From UBA1205 sp045598105 (GTDB lineage Bacteria; Bacteroidota; Bacteroidia; Bacteroidales; WCHB1-69), in the NCBI GenBank assembly GCA_045598105.1, contig JAZLLK010000053.1, positions 1 to 39,289 of the forward strand: DNA of 39,289 nucleotides. Direction: 5' to 3'. Below, piece by piece: positions 32,861-39,289 of the stretch (within the stretch, counting starts at the first letter, position 1; each line of letters starts with the position of its first letter). The position numbers and the translations under genes are program-made. The notes beneath the pieces are model-generated. The model was not told the DNA's origin and did no database searches. It was given only the letters and a program-made list of their open reading frames with translations.

Positions 32861-33445
32861 TTATAATATTTGTTCTACCATACTGCACAATAAATGGGTG
32901 GGAAACCCCATTACCGTATAAAACGAGCCCTCTATTCTGTCTATGGCCCGCATGCCTATCCACTCCTGTATGCCGTATGCCCCGGCTTTATCATAAGGCT
33001 TATAATTATCTACATAATAAACTATATCATCGGCCTGCAAAGGCATAAAATGTATATAGGCCGTATCGTGTTCGGTGTAAAATTTACCGTTATAACTTAT
33101 ACATATAGAAGATATTACACTATGGGTGTTACCCGATAAATGCTGCAACATGTTCACAGCTTCCTCCCTGCTGTGAGGCTTACCATATATATGCTCGCCA
33201 TTACACACTATGGTATCACCGCCTATAATAAGCACCGGCTCCTGTAGCTGCTTTTGCACCACCAGCACCTTCTGCATGGCTATGGACTCGGCTATGGCAC
33301 CATGCGAAAGGGTATTGTTTATTATTTCCTGCACTTGGGCAGTGCAAATGGTAAATTCCAATCCTAAGCCTTTAAGCAGTTCGGCCCGCCGCGGCGACTT
33401 TGACGCCAATACTACATTGGTATTTTTCAGCTTATGTAACCACAT
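32861..33445 (-). CDS. maf: Maf-family nucleoside triphosphate pyrophosphatase
   Basis: 194 residues, the usual length. Motifs are VVLASKSPRRAELLKGLG (the SxSPRR substrate site), LIIGGDTIV with the metal-binding Asp, and the C-terminal KAGAYGIQEWIGM and EGSFYTVMGFP. These enzymes hydrolyse dTTP, UTP or modified nucleotides to monophosphates, and the YhdE-type motifs fit a dTTP/UTPase. The product is cytoplasmic. It lies eight bases after upp and one base before the secreted-protein gene, so the three are probably one transcript. Confidence 0.95.
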   Translation of the reverse strand: MWLHKLKNTNVVLASKSPRRAELLKGLGLEFTICTAQVQEIINNTLSHGAIAESIAMQKVLVVQKQLQEPVLIIGGDTIVCNGEHIYGKPHSREEAVNMLQHLSGNTHSVISSICISYNGKFYTEHDTAYIHFMPLQADDIVYYVDNYKPYDKAGAYGIQEWIGMRAIDRIEGSFYTVMGFPTHLLCSMVEQIL

Positions 33446-33453
33446 ATTATTGC

Positions 33454-34116
33454 TTAAAAACTCATTTTTTCACCAAAGGCCAAATCACCGGCATCACCCA
33501 AACCGGGTACTATATAAGCCTGTGCCGTAAGTTCTTCATCTATAGCAGCCGTCCATATATCGGCATTATGCGGAAGGCGGGCTTTTAAATAATCTATACC
33601 CTGCATGCTGGATATTACCGATACCACATGTATTTTACAGGGCATGCCATAGTGGAACAATCCTTTAAGTGACACATCTACCGACTGACCGGTAGCCAGC
33701 ATAGGATCGGCCAATATGAGCACCTTGTCGTTTAAATCAGGAGCGGATATGTAATCCAACTGTATTTCAAACGATCCGTCCTTCTCCGGCTTACGATAAG
33801 CCGATACAAAGGCACTTTCGGCATGATCAAAAAAATTGAGTATGCCCTGATGAAAAGGCAAACCTGCCCTTAATATGGTAGCCACTACCAATGGTTCCGA
33901 CGGAATATTCATAGCCGCCACCCCTAAAGGGGAATTGATATGGCGGGTGGTATATTGCAGCTTTTTACTTATTTCGTAAGCAAACACCTCCCCTAATCGC
34001 TCCAAATTTCTGCGGAAACGCAGGCTGTCATGCTGTACATTCACATTACGTAATTCGGCCAAAAAGGTATTGGCCACCGAATTCTGACATTGTAAAACTG
34101 TTACCATAGGCATCAT
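33454..34116 (-). CDS. upp: Uracil phosphoribosyltransferase
   Basis: 220 residues. The PRPP-binding loop ILADPMLATGQSVD and the C-terminal uracil-binding flap around YIVPGLGDAGDLAFG are clear. ILRAGLPFHQG is the conserved PPi loop. It converts uracil and PRPP to UMP in pyrimidine salvage. Start choice is uncertain: Met1, Met2 and Met4 (34116, 34113, 34107) are all possible, and the -7 box at 34125-34132 lies so close that the third is likely. With Maf downstream, the operon combines pyrimidine salvage and nucleotide cleaning. Confidence 0.95.
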   Translation of the reverse strand: MMPMVTVLQCQNSVANTFLAELRNVNVQHDSLRFRRNLERLGEVFAYEISKKLQYTTRHINSPLGVAAMNIPSEPLVVATILRAGLPFHQGILNFFDHAESAFVSAYRKPEKDGSFEIQLDYISAPDLNDKVLILADPMLATGQSVDVSLKGLFHYGMPCKIHVVSVISSMQGIDYLKARLPHNADIWTAAIDEELTAQAYIVPGLGDAGDLAFGEKMSF

Positions 34117-34124
34117 ATTTTTTG

Positions 34125-34132
34125 CAAAAATA
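34125..34132 (-). promoter_or_regulatory. -7 box of upp operon
   Basis: TATTTTTG on the minus strand, 8 bases upstream of the first possible upp ATG. It implies a very short leader. Confidence 0.5.
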
Positions 34133-34195
34133 AATAAAAAAACAATAAGTACCCGCTCTCAAACACAAAAAATATATTAAAAAAAGAGGTATTAT

Positions 34196-34834
34196 TTAAT
34201 CAAACCTATACCCTACGCCTATTTTCAGGTAGGCGTCGGCGCCAAAATTGGTTTCCACCATACCATACCATTTTTTACCTGCTACAAGCCCTATAGGTAT
34301 AATATCAAAGGCAAAAAAAACCTGCCGGAACCGGTTTTCGGCAGAAATATCACTATCCCACATATAGCATATACCCACATCTATGCCGGAGTACAATTTT
34401 ACTATAGGCCTGTTCACATATATGAACCGCACACTTGGCATAAAGGACAATGATGAGGTATAATAACGATAATCCACGGCCGTTTTACCGCTATCGGCAT
34501 ACACCTTGGTTTGCACGCCCTCATACACCACTTTGGCTCCCAGCTGACACCATGGCTTAAGATTGTAATAATAATGTGTACCATACACACCTACCCAGCC
34601 GAAATCATGAGGTTTCTTTTTAATACTGCCCGCTATGCCTTCGGCAATACCTTTAATAAAGCCCATAATAAAAAAACCTTCCGCAGAAGCATGCCCTGCC
34701 GATATACCTATGTCATGATGACCATAATCATGGCCTGCCGAAAAGGTACATGATGTATCCGACATGTTTTGTGCTGACGCACATATACCTGACAGACATA
34801 TTATTACAACTATATGCAAACTTTTTACTCTCAT
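34196..34834 (-). CDS. Secreted beta-barrel-like protein of unknown function
   Basis: 212 residues with a signal peptide (MRVKSLHIVVIICLSGICASAQ). After a His/Gly-rich stretch (CTFSAGHDYGHHDIGISAGHA) come alternating amphipathic strands (GWVGVYGTHYYYNL, LGAKVVYEGVQTKVY, LKLYSGIDVGICYMW) and a terminal aromatic end KIGVGYRFD, as in outer membrane beta-barrel proteins. I recognise no family. It has its own promoter and is not linked to upp, which follows about 80 bases downstream. Confidence 0.72.
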   Translation of the reverse strand: MRVKSLHIVVIICLSGICASAQNMSDTSCTFSAGHDYGHHDIGISAGHASAEGFFIMGFIKGIAEGIAGSIKKKPHDFGWVGVYGTHYYYNLKPWCQLGAKVVYEGVQTKVYADSGKTAVDYRYYTSSLSFMPSVRFIYVNRPIVKLYSGIDVGICYMWDSDISAENRFRQVFFAFDIIPIGLVAGKKWYGMVETNFGADAYLKIGVGYRFD

Positions 34835-34863
34835 ATATGCTACTCGCTTTATATTCTAAAGTG

Positions 34864-34871
34864 CAAAGGTA
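34864..34871 (-). promoter_or_regulatory. -7 box of the beta-barrel-like gene
   Basis: TACCTTTG on the minus strand, 29 bases upstream of the ATG at 34834, with a TTG 17 bases further upstream. Confidence 0.65.
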
Positions 34872-34973
34872 ACATTATTTTGCGGGTGCAACCCATGTGC
34901 ACCCAAAATAAAAAAAGCACACAATATTTTAAAGCCTGATACGTTATATGTGTTTATTTATGTATTTTGTATT

Positions 34974-36629
34974 ATGAAACATACCAAACGAAATATTATT
35001 ATAATAGCCTGCGTAAGCGTAATGGCACTTATGTGTGCAGGCTTTGTACACAATGACTTTGAGTTAGCCAAAAATTTAGACATATATGCCTCGCTGCTGA
35101 AGCAGTTGGATGAAAATTATGTAGATGAAATAAATGTGAACGACCTGGTTACCACTTCCATTAATGCCATGCTGGAAAAACTGGACCCCTACACGGTATT
35201 CTATCCCGAATCGGAATTGGAAGAATTTAAGCTAATGACCACCGGCCAATACGGAGGCATAGGTGCCACCATACAGCAGGATAGTGACTATGTGCTCATA
35301 GCCGAGCCCTACGAAGGCTTTCCCGCCTACAATGCCGGGCTACAGCCGGGTGACAAAATACTGGAAATAGAGAACAAAAGCGTAAAAGGCAAAACCGTAT
35401 CCGATGTGAGCAACCTGCTCAAAGGTCAGCCGGGTACCACTATACATATAAGCATTATGCCATACGGCAGCCGCAAAGCCATCAATAAAGAAATTACCCG
35501 ACAGGAAATAAAATTTCCTAACGTAAGCTACAGCGGCATACTGGAAAATAAGGTGGGATACATACGCTTGGACCAATTCACCGACAACGCCGCCAATGAT
35601 GTAAAAAACGCCTTTATACAACTTAAAAACGAAGGCATGCAAAGCCTGATATTCGACCTGAGAGGCAATGGCGGCGGACTGCTCAATGAAGCCATTAATA
35701 TAGTCAACCTGTTTGTGGACCGCGGCAACGTGGTGGTGAGTACCAAAGGTAAAAGCAACGAAAAAGCCCAAATGTACACCACCTCCAATGCCCCATTAGA
35801 CACACAAATCCCCATCATAGTGCTGGTGGATGGCAGCAGCGCCTCCGCCTCCGAAATAGTATCAGGCTCCTTGCAAGACTATGACCGCGCCGTTATCATA
35901 GGTCAGCGAACTTTCGGCAAAGGACTGGTCCAAAATGTAATGCCCCTGAGCTATAATACCCGCGTTAAAATTACCGTATCCAAATACTACATTCCCTCCG
36001 GCCGCTGCATACAAGGTATAGACTATGCCGATAAAGATGAAAAAGGTATGTCAAAACGCAAAGCCGACTCCACAGCTACCGCATTTAAAACCAAAAACGG
36101 CCGTACCGTATATGACTACGGCGGCATAGAACCCGATATAAAAGTGGATATAGACCCCTATAGTACAGTGCTGCTGGCCATGTTTGAAAAACATATTATA
36201 TTCAACTACGCCAATGAATTCAAACTGAAACACAAATCCATAGCCCCCGCCAATACATTCTCCATAAGCGATGATATTTATCAGGATTTTGTCAACTATG
36301 TAAAAACCAAAAATTTATCATATAAAACCTACACCGAAAAGCAAATAGAACTGCTTAAACTGAGCTGTAAAGAAGATAAATTTTCGGAAAATATACATAG
36401 CCAAATACAACAATTGGAACACATGGTACAGCAGGAAAAAGAACATGACCTTATGAAATATAAAAAAGAAATATCACAACTGCTGCAAATGGAAATAGTA
36501 TCACGCTACTATGCACAAAAAGGACGCATACTGTCCTCACTCGGCATAGACCCCGATATAGCAAAAGCACAGGAAATATTATCGGATAACAAATCCTACA
36601 ACCACATACTAAAAGGCAATAAAAAATAA
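34974..36629 (+). CDS. C-terminal processing peptidase, S41 family (CtpA-like)
   Basis: 551 residues from the ATG at 34974; an earlier ATG at 34950 adds eight residues without a clearer signal. An N-terminal membrane or signal segment (IIIIACVSVMALMCAGFV) exports it to the periplasm. The PDZ domain (about 75-160) includes YGGIGATIQ and AGLQPGDKILEIEN. The protease domain has the Ser-Lys dyad: Ser291 in GSSASASEIV and Lys316 in TFGKGLVQ. An extra 130-residue charged helical C-terminus (SISDDIYQDFVNYV onward) is typical of the Bacteroidota version. It trims C-termini of periplasmic or exported proteins. Monocistronic and convergent with the RHS remnant 25 bases away. Confidence 0.93.
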   Translation: MKHTKRNIIIIACVSVMALMCAGFVHNDFELAKNLDIYASLLKQLDENYVDEINVNDLVTTSINAMLEKLDPYTVFYPESELEEFKLMTTGQYGGIGATIQQDSDYVLIAEPYEGFPAYNAGLQPGDKILEIENKSVKGKTVSDVSNLLKGQPGTTIHISIMPYGSRKAINKEITRQEIKFPNVSYSGILENKVGYIRLDQFTDNAANDVKNAFIQLKNEGMQSLIFDLRGNGGGLLNEAINIVNLFVDRGNVVVSTKGKSNEKAQMYTTSNAPLDTQIPIIVLVDGSSASASEIVSGSLQDYDRAVIIGQRTFGKGLVQNVMPLSYNTRVKITVSKYYIPSGRCIQGIDYADKDEKGMSKRKADSTATAFKTKNGRTVYDYGGIEPDIKVDIDPYSTVLLAMFEKHIIFNYANEFKLKHKSIAPANTFSISDDIYQDFVNYVKTKNLSYKTYTEKQIELLKLSCKEDKFSENIHSQIQQLEHMVQQEKEHDLMKYKKEISQLLQMEIVSRYYAQKGRILSSLGIDPDIAKAQEILSDNKSYNHILKGNKK

Positions 36630-36654
36630 CGGTAAAAATGCAACATAACACGTT

Positions 36655-37422
36655 TTATGACTCTTCTGCTATGGCGTTATAGAATTGTACACTATTTATA
36701 TTATTTAAGCATATATTCATGCTATTTTCAACCATACGACTGATTATACGCTTGTTACAATTACAACAGTGCTTGGTATAGTTGCCGTTGCTGTTGAAAG
36801 TGAGGTAGGCGTTCGGGTAGAACATGGCACTTTGCAGCTGCAGTTGCAAGGGCTGCGGCTGACCGTTGACCCACTGGGTCTGGTTCAGCATGGAGAGCTT
36901 GTACGTCCGCGTGTTCGCGGCATCGTAGCCGTAATACGCGAAGTACAGACCGCTGTTGCTGTAGGCCTTGAGGTTGGCGGTGCTGTTGTGCAGGTAATAC
37001 TCCGTAACGGACTGCTGCGGGTTGTCCCGCCTGCGAAGGCTCCCGTTGATGCCGTAGGTGAGTGCTTCCGTCTCCGCATTATTGTTGCCGACAATATCGC
37101 GCTGTGCCGGTGCAAACACCGTCTGGGCATCCTGCAGATTGCCGGGACCGGGATAGTCATACACATACGTGTTCTGCGTCGTGGCGGGCCGGGTGACCGG
37201 ATTCTGCTGCAGGTCCGTCTGCGTGAGATCGTAGGTGTTCACCCGCCCCCAGGTGCCGTAGGATACCGACAGCCGGTAACTGTTGCTTCCGGTCTCCGAA
37301 GCCTTACAGAAAACAGCTCCTTCTTTTTGTAAGGCATAGACCAAGACATTGTAATCCATTACAAAATTCAAACATCCATTATGTTCAATATAGATTTTTT
37401 TTATTGCAATATTCATTTTCAT
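36655..37422 (-). pseudogene. GC-rich fragment of an RHS/YD-repeat protein
   Basis: 255-codon frame. The middle (about 45-215) is a Bacteroidota RHS core: SYGTWGRVNTYDLTQTDLQ, ALTYGINGSLRRRD, LYFAYYGYDAANTRTYKL and AMFYPNAYLTFNSNGNYTKH. The usual next residues (close to YYNGSERIASR) appear here as CCNCNKRIISR, and the frame ends 35 residues later, with no room for a toxin tip. The first 30 residues and the last 45 are AT-rich, while about 36775-37310 is GC-rich (55-63% in the lines I counted, 28% in a neighbouring line). There is no signal peptide and no full set of repeats. It overlaps the radical SAM gene stop by four bases. I regard it as a transferred, truncated RHS piece. Confidence 0.7.
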
Positions 37423-38684
37423 ATAGATTTTTTACCCCAAATCTCATTTTTGCATGCAGCGTATGCCATTTCAATCCATTGACCTACTTCATCTTTAATA
37501 CCATAATCATGGAATCCATTGAGGGATGTTTTCTGAAGGTTTGCATATTCAGATCCAACTAATGGTGTAAATCGCGTAAATTGTATCCTTTCCGGCTTAG
37601 TTCTTACTGCAAGTTCTATCGTTTGTTTAACCGTTTCTTCTGTTTCTCCGGGCAATCCAATTACAAAACCGACACTTCTGTCTATACCTGCTTTCTGTAA
37701 AATATTAGCGGCATTAACTAGTTCAGCTATTTTTTCATTTTTCCCGACTTCGTCTAATATGGCCTGATTTCCACTCTCAAAACCCACATATACTTGATGA
37801 CATCCCGCTTTTCTCATCAATTTACATAGCGTTTCGTTAATTTGATTGGCACGTACATTACAGAACCAATTGAGTTGAATTTTCTTACTTATTAACGTAG
37901 AACACAATGCTGTTATTTTGCGTTGATCGAACGTGAATACGTCATCCACAAAAGATAGTTCTCTAATTCCCAAATCAAAATACAAAAATTCTATTTCATG
38001 AATGATTTGTTCAAGTTTCCACCCTCTTATCTTGCGACCAGACATATTCGAAGTACTGCAAAATTTACAGCCATTGGGACAACCGCGTTGTATACTGAAT
38101 GTCAGCATTGGAAATGAGATAGCATCGGGACAATAGTATTGAGTTATCGGCAGTGAATCTACTTTAGGGAAAGGCAAATTTGAAAAGTCAGTAACCCTCA
38201 GAATATGTTCTGAAAATATTGGAGAATTTGGATGATTATAACAGACACCCGGCAAACCGACCAAATCTTGATTCAAAAGAATCATAGCAAGTAACTCATT
38301 AATGACCATCTCCCCTTCTCCTCTAACAATATAATCCACATGAGGACATTGCGCAAAGGTATCTTTAGGGGCTAATGTCGGGTGAGGTCCACCAACTATG
38401 GTTACGATTCCACGGGAATGACAAAATTCAGCCCATTTTTCAACAATATCCAAATTATATGATGTCGCCGACAGACAACATACGCGGACATCTGAATGTA
38501 GTATTTCGTTTTGTATAATGTCATCGGGTAAACCTAATCCATCTGCATCTATCACTTGCATAACATTTTCATTATCAACGGCAGCGATTTGACATAAACC
38601 CAAAGGAGGATAAATGGAACCTGATCGCGTAAAACTTCTGCAAGTGTTATAGGGTTGTAAAAGTATTACCGGCTTAAGTTGCAT
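37419..38684 (-). CDS. Radical SAM protein with cobalamin-binding-type N-terminal domain
   Basis: 421 residues. Residues about 1-150 form a B12-binding-type Rossmann domain (TIVGGPHPTLAPKDTF, YIVRGEGEMVINEL); the base-off DxHxxG motif is absent, as in many of this class. The radical SAM core follows with the cluster motif CPNGCKFC (CxxxCxxC) in SIQRGCPNGCKFCSTS, then VDDVFTFD and GFVIGLPGETEET. This BchE/P-methylase-like architecture performs methylations, cyclisations or other radical reactions; the substrate is unknown. It overlaps the kinase-like gene upstream by 19 bases and the RHS fragment downstream by four. Its Ile codons are about half ATT/ATC, unlike the ATA-dominated core genes, suggesting transfer. 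Confidence 0.85.
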   Translation of the reverse strand: MQLKPVILLQPYNTCRSFTRSGSIYPPLGLCQIAAVDNENVMQVIDADGLGLPDDIIQNEILHSDVRVCCLSATSYNLDIVEKWAEFCHSRGIVTIVGGPHPTLAPKDTFAQCPHVDYIVRGEGEMVINELLAMILLNQDLVGLPGVCYNHPNSPIFSEHILRVTDFSNLPFPKVDSLPITQYYCPDAISFPMLTFSIQRGCPNGCKFCSTSNMSGRKIRGWKLEQIIHEIEFLYFDLGIRELSFVDDVFTFDQRKITALCSTLISKKIQLNWFCNVRANQINETLCKLMRKAGCHQVYVGFESGNQAILDEVGKNEKIAELVNAANILQKAGIDRSVGFVIGLPGETEETVKQTIELAVRTKPERIQFTRFTPLVGSEYANLQKTSLNGFHDYGIKDEVGQWIEMAYAACKNEIWGKKSI

Positions 38685-39163
38685 AAGGAAATTATTTTTT
38701 CGACTGTTTCATCAACAGACAAATTGGTCCTATCTATTTCAATCGCATCAAGTGCTTTTCGCAAGGGCGAAATCGTTCGGCTAATATCTTTACTATCTCT
38801 TTGTTGTAAATTCGCAACGCATTGATGTATGGCACGTTCAGAATAAGGAATCTTTTTTTCATCCAATATGCGTTTTGCTCGTTCTTCTATATCAACAACA
38901 AAGAAAAACTTATGTTCTGCTAAAGGAAATTCCGCACTACCAATGTCACGGCCATCAATGATAACATCATTGCCTTCTGCTAATAAATGCAAATGTAAGG
39001 AAACTTTTTTACGAATTTCAGGAAGTTTAGCCAATTCGCTTCCTAATCTGGTCACATCATCGGATTTTAATTGTGGAATATCCTCATAATCATTCATATC
39101 TATAGATTGTACAATTTGGTAAATAGTATCCAAATGATCTTGGATGTTGTATATTGTACCCAT
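38666..39163 (-). pseudogene. Cytidylate kinase-like gene lacking its P-loop
   Basis: 165 residues from the ATG at 39163 (an upstream TTG at 39187 would overlap the -7 box). The body matches the middle and end of CMP kinases: LGSELAKLPEIRKKVSLHL, DVIIDGRDIGSAEFPLAEHK, LQQRDSKDISRTISPLRKA and IEIDRTNLSVDETVEKI. The N-terminal Gly-rich P-loop that binds ATP is missing: the frame begins about where the family has its DSGAMYR segment, and the next DNA upstream is a transposase tail. So ATP binding is probably lost and the gene truncated. A dedicated partner role with the adjacent radical SAM gene is possible but less likely. Confidence 0.7.
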
Positions 39164-39175
39164 ATTTTTAGACCG

Positions 39176-39183
39176 CAAAATTA
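39176..39183 (-). promoter_or_regulatory. -7-like box upstream of the truncated kinase gene
   Basis: TAATTTTG on the minus strand, 12 bases before the ATG at 39163. It lies just past the transposase tail and may have been created or brought by the element. Confidence 0.45.
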
Positions 39184-39200
39184 GCAAAAATAAGGATACG

Positions 39201-39289
39201 TTAAGCTACTTTTTCTTCTTTTGTTAATAAATTATTTAAAAATCGTTCTATCGGTATTTCTCCGTTTATACCCTGATGATGTCGTATTG
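39201..39289 (-). mobile_element. C-terminal tail of an integrase-type (IS3/IS481-like) transposase, partial
   Basis: On the minus strand the frame entering from the right edge encodes 28 residues and stops at 39203-39201. RHHQGINGEIPIERFLN matches the end of DDE integrase-core transposases, where an HQGxxGxTPxERF segment is typical. The rest of the gene and the element ends are outside the window, so the IS family and any inverted repeat cannot be fixed. Confidence 0.65.

Noticed and set aside
36769..37332. 187-residue plus-strand frame rich in Val and Arg
   Set aside because: It is antisense to the RHS core and arises from high GC there; the minus frame has clear RHS motifs.

Overview
The window comes from a low-GC member of the Bacteroidota, probably class Bacteroidia. 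Four independent signs support this. Several secreted proteins end in the type IX secretion (T9SS) C-terminal sorting domain with a PNPxxx start. Almost every transcription unit begins with the phylum-specific -7 box TAnnTTTG. Shine-Dalgarno sequences are not evident. The core genes have a strong preference for the isoleucine codon ATA. I cannot name the genus.

Layout. 1-5.3 kb is a minus-strand run of T9SS cargo: a metalloprotease-like protein running off the left edge, a small secreted protein, an Asp-box repeat protein whose sorting domain is frameshifted, and an orphan sorting-domain remnant. 5.5-9.6 kb holds a DUF819 membrane protein, a long-chain acyl-CoA ligase and a membrane-anchored LytTR regulator with a tandem 20-bp repeat upstream. 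9.6-12.1 kb (minus) holds a free-standing AlaX-type editing protein, then a thioredoxin / cystatin-like lipoprotein / lipoprotein / PH-domain cluster. 12.3-14.5 kb (plus) is an overlapping glf-gtrA-glycosyltransferase operon. 14.6-20.6 kb (minus) is a lipoprotein plus tripartite RND efflux operon.

20.8-24.3 kb (minus) is the most notable part. A bona fide DsrC, with both redox cysteines, has its own clear promoter. It is followed by a DsrM/NarI-like membrane cytochrome, a DsrK/HdrD-like iron-sulfur protein and a class V cysteine desulfurase. No sulfite reductase (dsrAB) is in view. This looks like a quinone-linked DsrC redox module fed by cysteine sulfur. A lipoate-protein ligase lies just upstream as a separate unit.

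25.6-30.9 kb (plus) is tRNA-Gln(UUG), two tandem terminator-like hairpins, then rimP-nusA-infB. 31.1-34.8 kb (minus) is upp-maf-secreted Fn3/T9SS protein and a beta-barrel-like secreted protein. 34.97-36.6 kb (plus) is a CtpA-type S41 protease. 36.65-39.29 kb (minus) looks like acquired or decayed DNA: a GC-rich RHS fragment, a B12-binding-type radical SAM protein, a cytidylate-kinase-like gene lacking its P-loop, and the tail of an integrase-type transposase at the right edge. No intergenic stretch exceeds 300 bases, and I saw no CRISPR array or rRNA.
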